Below, piece after piece: positions 11,201 through 22,710 of a stretch of DNA of 64,000 nucleotides. The DNA is taken from positions 1 to 64,000 of the forward strand of contig BBXU01002067.1 in the NCBI GenBank assembly GCA_001598975.1. Reading direction: 5' to 3'. The position numbers and the translations under genes were made by a program. Within the stretch, counting starts at the first letter, position 1. Every line of letters begins with the position of its first letter. Source of the stretch: Parachlorella kessleri. Taxonomy: Eukaryota > Chlorophyta > Trebouxiophyceae > Chlorellales > Chlorellaceae. Under the pieces are notes generated by a model, which searched no databases, was not told the DNA's origin, and saw only the letters and a program-made list of their open reading frames with translations.

Positions 11201-12138
11201 CTCAGGGGGCCAGGAATAGCGGCAGCGTCGGGGATGGCTGGTGTATAGGGGAGGGAGGCCTTGCCACTACCGAGGCTGGGCAGCAGGAGGGTGGCAGCTT
11301 GCTAGGGGACCCTCCTGCCTGGTTGCCTAACACAGGGGTGGCACCTAGCAGCGGACGAAGCCTTGCTGGCGGGCAGCTGGAGGGGATGGAAGGCCAGCCG
11401 GGCACAGGTCATGACAGCCATGCAGGTGCCGAGCCTGCAGCAGCAACAGCAGCATTGAGCACACCAACAGGGAATGGAAGCGCTGAGCCCCAAGGGGTTC
11501 CTGGCAGTTGTGACAGCCCCGACAGTACAGGCAGCAGCGGGGCGGTGCCAGCCGATGAGCCTGAAGTGCCGGGTGCTGATGCCGAGGCTAACGTGGAGAC
11601 TGTTGGCGAGGTCGAAAAGCAGTATAGCGGGGATGCCTCTGCTGCCGCGAGTGCTAATGCAGCTGTGGAAGGGCAGCCCCCGCTCACCACCACTTCCCCT
11701 CCTGGGATGGCGACAGGGCCAGAGGAATGTGGTACCTCTGCAGCAGGTGGAGTGACAGCAGCAGCTCCCCAACCCGCAGCAAGTGCCTCAGCGCTGCCAG
11801 GCGACCCCAGCCCCTCCACTGCAGGACCTATTACAGCCGCAGCCGCGGCAGGGCCCCTCGCAGATGCGCCTGATGTGGTAGTAGCGGCACCTGTAGACCC
11901 GTCGACTGGCAGCTCCAGCTCTGCCTGCAGCGGGGGCATGGCCACCCCTCCTCCAGCTGTGGGCGCTAATGAAGTGCATGAGGTGCTGGTGCGCAGCAGC
12001 CAGGACTGCTGGGCTGAGGCTCGGGTTGCCTCACGGTGGGGTCGTCAGCTGGTGGTGGTGCGAGAGAGGAAGACGGAGAAGGCACTGGGCGAGGCAGCAG
12101 CGGTCATGGACGCTTTTGCTGACAGCTTCATGTGTTGA
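8270..12138 (+). CDS. CCZ1: CCZ1-like vacuolar fusion protein (longin-domain GEF subunit)
   Basis: CCZ1 pairs with MON1 as the exchange factor that loads Rab7 on late endosomes. Exon 1 is 8270-8443 (LQLLVFDARRGNREGQE, KILAFYPTETPEVEQ, AGLLHGLLLF). Exon 2 is 8523-8612 (VVHQAEPSIWLAL) and exon 3 is 8942-9061 (SYQIISLLHGPIEGLL). Exon 4 starts near 9168-9194; its acceptor is not settled. Later exons begin near 9670 (VVLLYQLHVVWSSLAPEDTA), near 10130 (SKYVVLRPG), near 10592 (GKLWVLLLVSASVHL) and at 10996. The last ends at TGA 12138 after ARVASRWGRQLVVVRERK, the usual CCZ1 C-terminal strand pair. The order matches the longin domains of CCZ1. The last exon carries an insert of roughly 270 residues, rich in Ala, Gly, Ser, Pro and acidic residues (about 11180-11960), that the family does not need. 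A Gln/Asp run lies near 10300-10345. Confidence 0.85.
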
Positions 12139-12698
12139 TGGGGCTGGGGGTAGGAGGGGTGGCGCACTGGGGGTTTGTCCTGCGGTGAAGGGTGGTTCCT
12201 GTGTGTTGAGGGCATCACTCTCCCTGTCAAACACTTTTGCATGAAGCCTTTAGCTGTGCTACCTCCTGCCTGGTCCTCCCTGTCAGCAAAAGCTGCCTAG
12301 CAATTGTGTTGTTTGTTGTAGCAAGCCTAAGCTACAACAAATCACTGGAGCCTGCCACAAGGAACGGATTGAAAGCAAGAGGTGCTAGCTGGAGAGCCTG
12401 AAACCCCAACACATGGGCATCCATTCTCTGAACAGATAGTGATATTTGCACGACTGTAAACGTCGCCCATCATGCATGACAAGGCGTTCTGCATGAACGG
12501 CGTTCATTGGACCGCTCCATGAGAAAGTGTTGAAGCTGGCGGTAGTCTGTCTTAGGGTGATGCAAACATATGGCTGCACCAGCCCCACGAGGGCACCCGT
12601 ACATAACTGATTTACTAGCAACTGCCTTCATTACTTGGGCTTGAGTATTCTGTATTCTGACTGTTGAGTGTGTGTACCCAGCAGAGAGCACAGCCGCC
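12139..12698. other. Intergenic between CCZ1 and mannanase A
   Basis: Apart from the stem-loop at 12312-12341, no exon or motif is recognised. The open frames on the minus strand have no splice context or family likeness. Confidence 0.5.
12312..12341. other. Perfect 11-bp stem-loop downstream of CCZ1
   Basis: TTTGTTGTAGC at 12312-12322 pairs exactly with GCTACAACAAA at 12331-12341 around an 8-nt loop. It lies about 170 nt past the CCZ1 stop, so it could be in the 3' UTR. Function is unknown. Confidence 0.7.
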
Positions 12699-15600
12699 AT
12701 GATGGGGCCACGACAAGCTGGCTTTGCTCGACTTCTTTTATCACTCTTGCTGGCTGCTGCTGCTCTTGCTGTGTCTGCCCAGAGCCCTCACACGGGCTTC
12801 ATACGAGTGAGCCAGGGCCGCTTTGTGGACGCCAACTGCCGGGAGTTCCTGTTCTCAGGTGAGCCAGCACATGCCTCCGGGAGCCTGCGAAGTCTACTAA
12901 GCAGGAAGGGGGCCAGGACCAATAATGGCTGCTGGCTGGGCTGGCCTTGGAGTCCTCAAACAGGGAAAGCCTGGGCGTGACCGTCTACGTCAGTTTGAGC
13001 AACTGCGTCATTCCTTGTACCCTTTCAACAGGCTGGAATGGCTGGAAGGTGCTGGACTATGGAGCCAACAAGTTCTCACCACCGGGTAGGTAGGGTGGGG
13101 TGCCAGCATGACCTGCGCAAGTGCGCCTAACATCTGGTGCACAAGGAGTTTGATGCAGCTGGCGACTGCGCTTGCGCCAAAGCTGGACATTGTGTATTGC
13201 CTGGCATGTTAGGCAGTGCTGCTCATGCCTTGTCTGCCTAGGGGAGCTTGGGTAGCAGTCTTACTTCCGTCGAAGCTTGAGGAGAAGCTGTGTACTTCCA
13301 TGCGGTGCAGGCTTCAGCAGCGGCCAAGAGTTCATCACTGACCTGTTCAAGCGGGCTAACAGTAACAACCTAAACGTCCTGCGCTTCTTCACGACCGGTG
13401 ACGACGACCAGGCTGTCGTGCTCATGCAAAGCCCAGGTGAGCTGACACACTGCAGGGGGTGGCCGCCATGTGGGGTGGGCAGCGTGGTGGCCCACATGCA
13501 TGGACCCGTGGGCGAGGACGGGATGGTTGGTGGTTGGGTTGTGCAAGGGCAAGGTGTGTATGCATGCCCCCGCCCGGCTGCCCACCCAAATCTACACGCC
13601 TTGTCCGCCGAGGTGAGCGTATATGCCCCATGGACTCTGTCATGCCCGCTTGCAGGCAATTTCAACGAGTACGCCTTTCAGGGCCTCGACTTCGTTCTGG
13701 ATGCCGCTGACAAGGCGGGCATCAAGTTAATCCTGGTGCCCAGCAACCTGTGGAAGCCAAACGGCGGGGTGCCCCAGTTTGAGCAGTGGTGCGAACCCTC
13801 CCCCTGCAGTCTTGTAGAAACAGCAGCTGGCCTCGTTGCGGCAGCCTCACGGCTTGATGGTGTATAGGTGCTGGAAGGTTCGCAAGGCGGTTGAGCAAGG
13901 CGCCGCCCGTGCAGTGATGTGCTCTGTTGATGGCATGCTGACACAGCTGGCATCCCACAAGCTGTGCAATTTGACGGTGGGTTGCACTAGTGCATGTGAA
14001 TGGTGCAGGTGCGGCACCAGCAACATCAGCTACACGCCTGTGTCTGACATCGACCTTAGGACCTGGCAGATGAATGTGACTGACCGACTGCAGGTAAGCT
14101 AGGTCGTGCATGCACTGCAGCAGCTGCTGCTGGGTAGTCCAGGCCTTGCAAAAAAGTGCATGGTTTTAGCCTCAGCTGGACAGAAAGTTGTGGCTGTGCC
14201 GGGCAGACGCTAGCGCTGCCATGGGCATATTACATGAAAGTTTGTGCCGCTGTGGCCAACTCTTATGCACCCTGTTCCGTGATACGCCACATTGCACATA
14301 GCTGGTCTGGCCGAGCGGCGGCTTGATCTATAGAATATATTCCAATAAGCTTCTCCGAAGCGACCAATGGTGTTGCAGACGCCCATTTGGTGGTATAACA
14401 GCACTACCTGCCGGCAGCAGTACAAGGACTACCTTGCTGGCCTGGTAAACAGGTGAGCGTCCACCTTGACTGTCACTTTGATGATGGGAGCCGACCCTAG
14501 TGGGGTCCATTAGGGTGAAAGCTTACCTTGACTGTGCAGCGCCTGTCAGCAGAGCAAGGGCTGCAGGTCCCATGTAGGGTAGCCTGAGCTTACATAGTTC
14601 TCGCCCTTCCACACAAGGGGCAGCCGCCTAAGCCTGCAGGTGCAGTGTGGCTGGGAGCCTGGAGTGCGCTGTAGAGTTGGCGCTTTGCTGCATGACCCGC
14701 TCATTTTGCTGGTGGGCTGCAGGCGCAACAGCATCAACGGGCGGCTGTACCGCGACGACCCCACCATCTTTGCCTGGAACCTGTTGAACGAGCCTCGCTG
14801 CAAGTTCTGCGGCCCCCAAGTGGTGACCGACTGGTACCTGGACATGGCTCAGTTCCTTAAGGGCATCGACCCAAACCACATGATCACCACCGGAGAGGAA
14901 GGTGCGGCCAGGGATTCGTGCGCAGGCTTGCCTGCAGGACGCAACAAAAGCTCTCCTGGGAGGTGTCGCGTAGAGCAAATGATCAATTTCTACTTGGTAT
15001 TTTCCAACCTTGCCGGGCTTGGTTAGCGTCTGAGAGGGTTTGGCTTTTACGCAGTTCTCACGGCGGGGCTTGGCATGGCTGCACTGCAGGCTTCTTCTCG
15101 CACCTGAGCCCATGGGAGCCCGCCAACCCCAACAGGGGTGACTACAAGTGGGCGCGGTGGGCGGGCCAGGACTTTGTGCCCAACCACGACTCCCCCAACA
15201 TCGACTTTGCCGTCATGCACCTGTGGGTGAGCTGCCCCGCCCTCCGAACAACTTTTACACTATGGTAGCCGCACCGCCGGAGCGTCACTTGGCATGTGCT
15301 TGCCCTCATGCACGTAGCGGGCCATGCTGGCTGGGGAATGGTCTGGGAGGAACACGTGGTGTGCTGACATGGCGTGCTGACATGGCCGCCAGCAGGGACA
15401 CGGCTGGTCTTGTCGGCATGCAGGACTGCTCATGGTCACACACAGAGTTCCAGATCTTGGGTGAAGCATCATCTGTCTTTGCCCTGCTGCAGCCGGACAA
15501 CTGGGGCAACATGACCCTGCCTTTTGGGGAGACATGGATTGACGCACACATGCAGGTGAGGCAAGCATGTGGGTATCCCTGCAGTCAAGCAGAGAATGCT

Positions 15601-16749
15601 TTGTTCTGCAAAAATCCATATTGTTGCTGCACGCATGTCTAAGACGCTTTGATTGCACCCTGAAGCACTCAAAAGCCCCAGCCGAGGCCCCATGACGACT
15701 CCCTACCAAAGCTTGAAGCCATAGTGATGCGTGACCTGTGTGCAGGCAGCAGCCAGCCTGGGCAAGCCGCTAGTGATGGAGGAATTTGGAAAGAATGCCG
15801 CAGAGGGTGACATTCCAGCCATCAGGTAGGAGGTTCCCTCCGTGTTGTTTCTCCTGCCTGCCTAGCAGGCTCTCACTGGAGCGGTAATGTGAATGTTGTG
15901 TCAGCGTCCGATCTTTTAAGTTGGTGCTGCTCTGAAGTAGCCATGAGCATGTTTACAACTGCGTTTGGCGCTTGTAAGGTTATGCAGCTAGTGTACATAT
16001 CGGTGTCAAAAAAGTGCTGGCGTTTGCCTGCTGCTGTGAGAGGTAAAGAGGCCTCAAAGGAGCCAGGATGTACCTTGTGCGCTTGCAGCAGCCGCAGTTG
16101 TATCCAGATCCCCTGTGTCATCCTGCAGGGACCCCTGGTTTCAACTTGTGTACGGCAAAGTAAACGACAGCCTCAGCAACGGTGGCGTCCTGCGGGGCGC
16201 CCTGTTTTGGCAGTGGGACGGCTACGGCACCGGCTCGCGCGACAATGGGTCGAACATCCGCGAAACTGACACAACCTTCACGGTGCGCACCTGAAGGCAC
16301 GCCTAGGATAGGGAACCCCAGCGCAAGCTTGTAGGATTTGCTCTGGGCATTGCTAGAGCAAGGAGGTGTGTGTGCTGGGTGTCAGCAGGGAGGAGTCCTG
16401 CTTGATTTACAATATCCAGTGTGCTACCTCGTCAGCTAACATGCTTGACAGGATGGTTGCGCCCGGCCTCACAAGTTGAACCAACACAGTATCCATGCCC
16501 TCGCTCGTACAGGACTACATTGCACCTTTCTCGCACCGAGTTGCCGCAGCGGGGGACGCCCAGCACAAGTTGGCGGCCGACATCGTGGCTGGCTGCACTC
16601 CAGCAACCCCTGGAGCAGCTGCTGCGCCGGCGAGCACAAACGCCACTGTCGTTCCTCCCGCGCCGGAGGTTCCTAATGCCACCATCGTCCCGCTTGTCAC
16701 GGCAGCTGGGCGGAGGCTGCTGCGCTGGTCAAGTGGCACCTCCGGTTGA
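12699..16749 (+). CDS. Secreted GH5 endo-beta-1,4-mannanase-like protein, tandem copy A
   Basis: It probably cleaves beta-1,4-mannan or a related wall glycan outside the cell. Twelve exons keep phase: 12699-12858, 13032-13085, 13311-13436, 13656-13788, 14009-14093, 14379-14452, 14723-14901, 15090-15226, 15493-15555, 15746-15825, 16129-16282 and 16513-16749. They give 493 residues. Residues 1-27 form a signal peptide (LLLSLLLAAAALAVSA). The (beta/alpha)8 core runs from GFIRVSQGRFVDANC to FWQWDGYG. The acid/base is Glu234 in WNLLNEPRC and the nucleophile is Glu350 in LVMEEFGK, both as in plant GH5_7 mannanases. Other family marks are YAFQGLDFVLDAADKAGIKL, RDDPTIFAW and HLWPDNW. An Ala/Pro/Thr-rich tail with Asn-Ala-Thr sites ends in AAGRRLL plus nine residues. 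The start is the first ATG in GCCGCCATGATGG. Substrate is inferred from family, not shown. Confidence 0.9.
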
Positions 16750-17525
16750 TATGGACCACGTGCATGGAAAGTGGTGGCTGTGGAGTTGCAGGTGCTTGTG
16801 GGCTTTGTTTCGCACTAATGAAATTTAAGCTGATCATAGGCTTCACCGAAGTTGAAGGGAAAAACTGCAAGCACTTTGCATAATCTGACGTGGGTGGAAC
16901 AGAGCCGCTTCAGCGCACAGGCTCACAACTCGTATAGGTTGGACAGGATATGGGCACTGTACCTGGCTCACCGTGCAAGACTTGCAACTTGGTCAACTTG
17001 CATTGTGCTCTACCCAGACCACGTACCGGCCCGGGTTGTTGGTCTTGAGCCTGCAAAGCAATTTTATGAGTCTGCCGCCGGTCTTCATAAACGCAAGAGC
17101 GTGTCATGACCTAACTGTGTCTTGACGGATGTTCACTTGAGTTCATTGGTGTGCCTTGGTACTCTGTGCTTTCAGCCACTCAGATGGCCAGCCATGACTG
17201 CACTTCTTATGTCGGTTGTTGTCGCACTGGCTGCCATGCTTGTTTGGTCTGGCTGGTACATTTTACACCTTTGCCTTGGAGTAACAACCAGCATAAGCAC
17301 TGTCAACCAGCTTGTGAAATTCAAGGTGAAGCCAAGCACAGCCATGACACTAAAAAACAGTCCTGTGCCAGCCTGGAAGGCAGTGCGGCAGGTTCTACCT
17401 CTCATCAGGTACACCTGTTACGTAACTGGCCAGCTGTTTTGTAGGTGATGGTGGTGATCTGCTCAAATGCCGGTGGCTACTGTCTAGACAGGATTGTCAG
17501 GATAATTGTGCAACCCAGCACAGCC
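16750..17525. other. Spacer between mannanase copies A and B
   Basis: No exon is recognised. AGCACAGCCATGACA occurs at about 17334-17348 and again at the copy B start (about 17516-17530), each followed by loosely similar sequence. This suggests a partial duplication of the copy B 5' end. Confidence 0.45.
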
Positions 17526-20500
17526 ATGACAATCCAAAGGTACCCCTATGCAAGCTGCAGACCAGTGTTGAGAACAGCTCTGACACTCTCACTGACCCTT
17601 TTACTCAATCTCGTGTTTGGCCAGCCACCATACACCGGCTTCATCAGGGTCAACCAAGGACGCTTTGTTGACAGCAACTGCTTGGAGTTCAAGTTCTCTG
17701 GTGGGCAGGGCCGACTTCATGGTATTGCCAGAATGGAGGGCTCTCTTGAAGAAATCACAGCGTTAGCCCATGCATGGCATGATGCATGGACATCATGCTG
17801 CGTATTGGCAGGCCTGCAGGGGTGGGGCTCAGTGCAATGCTAGCAATGACAGGCCCAGGGCAGTACTGCCTAGGCATTACGGGGACACACAAGTCACTAA
17901 GCAAACTATGCCCATGCATGCGCAGGCTGGAATGCATGGAAGACATTGGATTATGCGACCAACAAAGCCGCGCCACCAGGTGAGTCTGACAAGCCCTCGC
18001 TAGCCTAGCCAGGAAGCAGGGTCCGGGTTCCAGCTAGCATGGCCTCTGCCCAGCTCCTGTGTTCCTCGGGTGGGGAATCCCCTGGGCGCTAACTCTATGG
18101 ACTGTGCCTGCAGGCTACTCGAGCGGCCAGGAATTCATCAGAGACCTCTTTAAGAGAGCCAACAGCAGCGGCCTCAATCTGCTGCGTGCGTTCACCTCGG
18201 GTGACGAGGATGGGGTGGTGGTGGGCTGGAGAGCCCAGGTGGGGTAGGGGGTCTTGCTAGAAGCAGCATGCTGGAAGCAACCAAATGCATCGAAGAGTTG
18301 TAGACTGGCCTGTGGTGCCACCTACCCGCTTTATAAGTTGAGCATGCGGCCTGAACTGGTCTGGGTGCATGGCAGGTGCCTCTTGCATGCGTGGGCCGTG
18401 GGTCCACCACGCAAGTGTCTTGTCTGGCTCCCCTGCTCTTCTCCTCTTTGAACCGGCAAGACAGAGCATGCAGAGATAGGGCAGCCCCCATGTATACCGG
18501 TGGGCATGCTCATGCTTGGGGTCCCCCAATCGGCTTTGCTACCGTTAGGGATTTTGCTCCAGAGCCCTGCATGCAGGCAGCTTTAACGAGTACGCCTTCC
18601 AGGGCCTCGACTTCATATTAGATGAAGCCGACAAGGCAGGCATCAAGCTGGTGCTGGTGCCACTCAACCTCTGGAAGCCGAACGGCGGGGTGCCCCAGTT
18701 TGAGAAGTGGTTAGTCGTACATGCTAGAAATGCAGCATGCTTTGCTTGCGAGCCAAGCTGTTTAGCACGGCCATTAAGTTGGCATGTGGGCGATGTGGCA
18801 GCTTTCATAGACCGCAGTGTTTGGCCGGCTGCAGGTGCGGCACTGACCAAGTCAACACTTCGCCAGTGTCAGCTGTCGTCCGAAGCGGCCCCTTGAACGC
18901 TACAGAGCGCGTGCAGGTGTGCGGCGGTAACCAAATGCTGGCAGTGGCACGTATCAAGCCCGAGGCTTGCCCAGCCTGTCCACAGCAAGGCACACCTCAT
19001 GGTGCTCAGTCTCCTGCAGTTTGCCATTCAAGGATAGGGTAAGGGTGGGAGGGCTTCAGGAGGGTTGACTCATCCGTGTATCAACAGAGGTGTCCAGGTG
19101 GCGCATGCAGACCCCCTACTGGTGGTACATCAACCCCGGCTGTCGTGACATGTACAAGGATTACTTGAGGGGGCTGGTGCTCAGGTAGGGGCCGTATCCC
19201 GCCTGGCAAGCTTCCGGTTTTAGCGTTCACACACCTGTGTAGGCGTGCAGCACTGTTGCTGTAGGGTATGTGCGTGTCTGCAGGGCATCCATGTGACTTC
19301 AATGAGGCATTGTGCTGGGTTAGAGAGACAGCCCTTGGGCGCCTGTGCTTTGGCTGTCAGTTCCTTGATTGGGTGAGCCACGCGCACAGTTCGCAGTGCA
19401 TGAAGGGACTTGCGTGCCTGGTGGCCTGCAGGCGCAACAGCATCAATGGGCGGCTGTACCGCGACGACCCCACCATCTTTGCCTGGAACCTCCTCAATGA
19501 GGTGCGCCTGCCCGGCACAGCAGGGCGGTTGCCAGGGCAGTGAGCTGTACTGCACTGCCTGAGATTGCCAGAGCTGCATCTGGTGCAACGCAACATCCAG
19601 GCCACTGCATCACATCCCGGGCCCTTCAGCCCTGCTCTGCTGCCGCCTGGGGTCTAGGGCCGGCCCGTCTTCCCAGGCCGTGCGTTTCCAGTCAACCAAG
19701 CTGCATCCTCAGGGCTGCAGACTGTCGCCTACATGCTGCCCTTCTTCCCTGGCATGGCATGTTGCAGCCTCGCTGCAGGTTTTGTGAGCCCCAAGCGGTG
19801 ACCGACTGGTACCTGGACATGGCCCAGTTCCTTAAGAGCATTGACCCAAATCACATGGTGACTACTGGGGAGGAAGGTGAGCTAGCGCATGGTGGTGGTG
19901 GTGGCTAGTGCAGTGGTGGTGGTCAGAAGGAGGCAGGCTACTTCAGTTCTCTACTTTGTGGCGATCATGTGTTGCAGTTTCAATTTCCTGTCACAGCACT
20001 GCCCCTGCCTTGGCGCAGACGATTATGCCAAATACCTCGCCCACATCACTAGAGTGGCTGTTTATGGTAGGCTCTTTGAAGCCGTTGCCCCCTGCAACGA
20101 AGGCTGCTGCTAACAAGGGTAGACATGCCATGCAGGTCTCTTTGCTTATACCAGCCCATATGAGCCAGTCAACCCTTACCGCCGGGGCTACAGATGGGCC
20201 GACTTCACTGGGCAAGACTTTATTGCCGACCACAACAGCTCCAACATAGACTACGCAGTCATCCACTTGTGGGTGAGTCTTATGTTTCAGGAAACGCTAG
20301 TACCACTGCATACTACTGCATTAATTTGCAGCATACTTTCCAACCCGCTGGGCCAATCGGGCACTTCTTGTGAGCCCGCCCTGCCTTGAGACAGTCACAC
20401 CCCGCCCTTCACAGCCCTTGCGGCAAGCTGGCTGCCGCCTGGGATGCACCTTTCATGCTACGCTGCTGCAGCCTGACAATTGGAGCAACCAGAACCTGAC

Positions 20501-21884
20501 CTTTGGGCGTTCCTGGATAGAGGCACACATGGAGGTAAGCTGGCCACCGGTGCCAGGGGCCGACAGGCTCCTCCCATGCAACCATGCCCTGCCTGTCGTC
20601 AGCCCTGGCTTCGCTGGCTGGGCACCCATGGCAGTCTCAAGGTAGAACATCATTACTGACTTCCACCCTTCGACAGCGCTCCTGTGGGCTGTGAAGTGTG
20701 GGCAGCCCTGCAATTTAGCATGGCAAAGGCAGCCAGGCAGCCTGCGAGGCGGTGGCTGTGCACCCGGAACACAGCGGACCATCACCAACAGGATCACGCG
20801 TCCAGCAAGTTATCTTGCATGGGCGTCGTGCGCACATATCTCAATCCACGTGCACCGCTACAGGCAGCTGAGAGCCTCGGGAAGCCGCTCATGCTGGAGG
20901 AGTTTGGGAAGAACGCCGTGGAGACCGACATTGCTACTGTCAGGTGAGGAGGCGCGGCCTGCCCTGGGAGCTGGGGACATGCGGGTCACTTGGCTATCAA
21001 TGCCCCATCTAAGGTGCATTGGAACTAGGAGCCGCCAGCAAGCCCCGGCATGGCTAGCACAGCCTGTGGCAGGTACCCTGTACATCTCATATGCTGCTTG
21101 CACTCCCAATCACCGGACAGTGCGCCTCCTGCACACAAGTTGCAAAGCTCAGGCCGCCCTAGGCTGTGCAGGGACCCCTGGTTCCAGCTGGTGTACGGCA
21201 TGGTGAGCGACAGCCTCAGGAGCGGTGGGGCGCTGAGAGGCGCCCTGTTCTGGCAGTGGGAGGGGTTTGGGACTGCGCCCCGCACAGACAATGGCTCGAA
21301 CATCCGAGAGACTGATACCACGTTCACGGTGAGTACACTTGTCGACATGAGTTTTGCTGCATGCACGCTGCCGGCGCAACCTGGCTTTGCCCTGGCACTA
21401 GGCTTGGCGTCGTTATAGCCGGTATAGCTGACCTGATGCCCATTGTGAATATTGCCATCGATACTAGTACTGTCTTGAGTACCAGCAGCGCTTGGCCAAG
21501 GCAGGCGGCGCATGTGCAGAGGGGGCCGCCACAGCGTTCAGCGCTTGTCCTACCCCACAGAACCCTACGCCTCCCTGCCTTGCAACACGGCCAGCCTGCA
21601 ACGCACCTCAAGCAGACTCTCACCTGGCGTTGTGCAACTCGTCACATGCATTGTGTGCTCACTGACGGTCAATGCTGACTACAATCCTAACGCAGAACTA
21701 CATCCGGCCCTTCTCGCATCGCATGGCTGCTGGAGAAGGAGAGGACGGTGGACACACTGCCGCTGCTACCGTTGTGCCTGGCTGCATCCCGGTAGCACCT
21801 TCCACTCCCAGTCTGCCCCGGCCCTCCGTGCTGCCGCCAAATACCTCGGTCGTCAGCGCTGGGAGGAGGCTCCTGCTGGCATAG
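17526..21884 (+). CDS. Secreted GH5 endo-beta-1,4-mannanase-like protein, tandem copy B, with one-base frame break in exon 3
   Basis: There are thirteen exons with the order of copy A. Exons 1-3 are 17526-17700, 17926-17979 and 18114-18238. The last ends at TAG 21884. The signal peptide is LTLSLTLLLNLVFG. Catalytic marks are intact: WNLLNE|PRC across an intron, and LMLEEFGK for the nucleophile. The tail ends in AGRRLLLA. Exon 3 is 125 nt where copy A has 126, although the flanking AGCCCAG|GTG is the same. The base is lost in the stretch near 18215-18236. Reading on into exon 4 then meets TAG at 18619-18621. An alternative donor at TCGG|GTGACG (18200) would restore frame but drop a dozen residues. 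All later exons are clean, so the break is very recent, polymorphic, bypassed by splicing, or a sequencing error. Confidence 0.82.
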
Positions 21885-22710
21885 GGCAGCTGAAGCCATG
21901 CAGGCAATCATGCTAGGGGCTGGAGGCTAGTTCATGGCAGGGTGGGACAGTTGAGGACACTGGAACTGTGGCTGCATTGGATTAGATAAGTCTTGCGGAG
22001 GTCAGCCGCTGTGCACGAAATGACTGGCAGTTTGGCGGGGCGGGCTCCCTGTGCGGTGCATTCGAGTCAGCTGCGGCTTGAACATTTGTTAGACCTCCCT
22101 GCAGTATCTTTTGCCCAGGTTACAGTGCCATGTTGTGCGAACGAAGACGGGCAAAGGCCAGTTGGGGATATGCCTACTTGCATGAAGTTACTACCAACTA
22201 GCAGTTGCTTGTAGCCCGAATTGCCGAAGCTTCTGATGGTTGATGCACTTGTTTGTGCACGGTCTTTGAGGCAGATATGCATCATAGTGTGCGGGGTCGG
22301 GGAGGTGGGAGAGGCTCTGCACCTGCCTATCGGCGCTAGCCTGCTGGCCTAGCACGACTACATGCATGTGTTACATAACCTCCATGGATGCCAAGGCTGG
22401 TTAGGCTGGCATCGAGGCTGCCTGGCACTGCCTGGCACTGGCAGTGCTTTGCAAGGCCATTGCACCATTAATGTAATATTACGTAATATTACGAGTTCTG
22501 TGACTGGTGGCCATTATTGTATTGTAGTATTGCTGTACAGCAGAGTGACTCATGTACTTGCGAGCCGTACCTTATCGACACGTCCAAGCACTAGGGCATT
22601 GCCCAACCATTGGCTGAACCTACTTCAAGGACCCTGTTGAGCTTCATGTGCCGTTGATATTTCTAGTCCAGCATTTTGCTAGCTAGGCTCCTTTGTGGCC
22701 GGCCACCACC
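21885..22710. other. Spacer between mannanase copies B and C
   Basis: No exon is recognised. It contains two abutting copies of the palindrome GTAATATTAC at 22473-22492 and a short CTGCCTGGCA direct repeat near 22420-22440. Confidence 0.5.

Noticed and set aside
22473..22492. Integrated small circular-DNA virus origin
   Set aside because: The nonamer is present twice, but there is no stem flanking it, no replication-protein gene and no capsid gene within reach.
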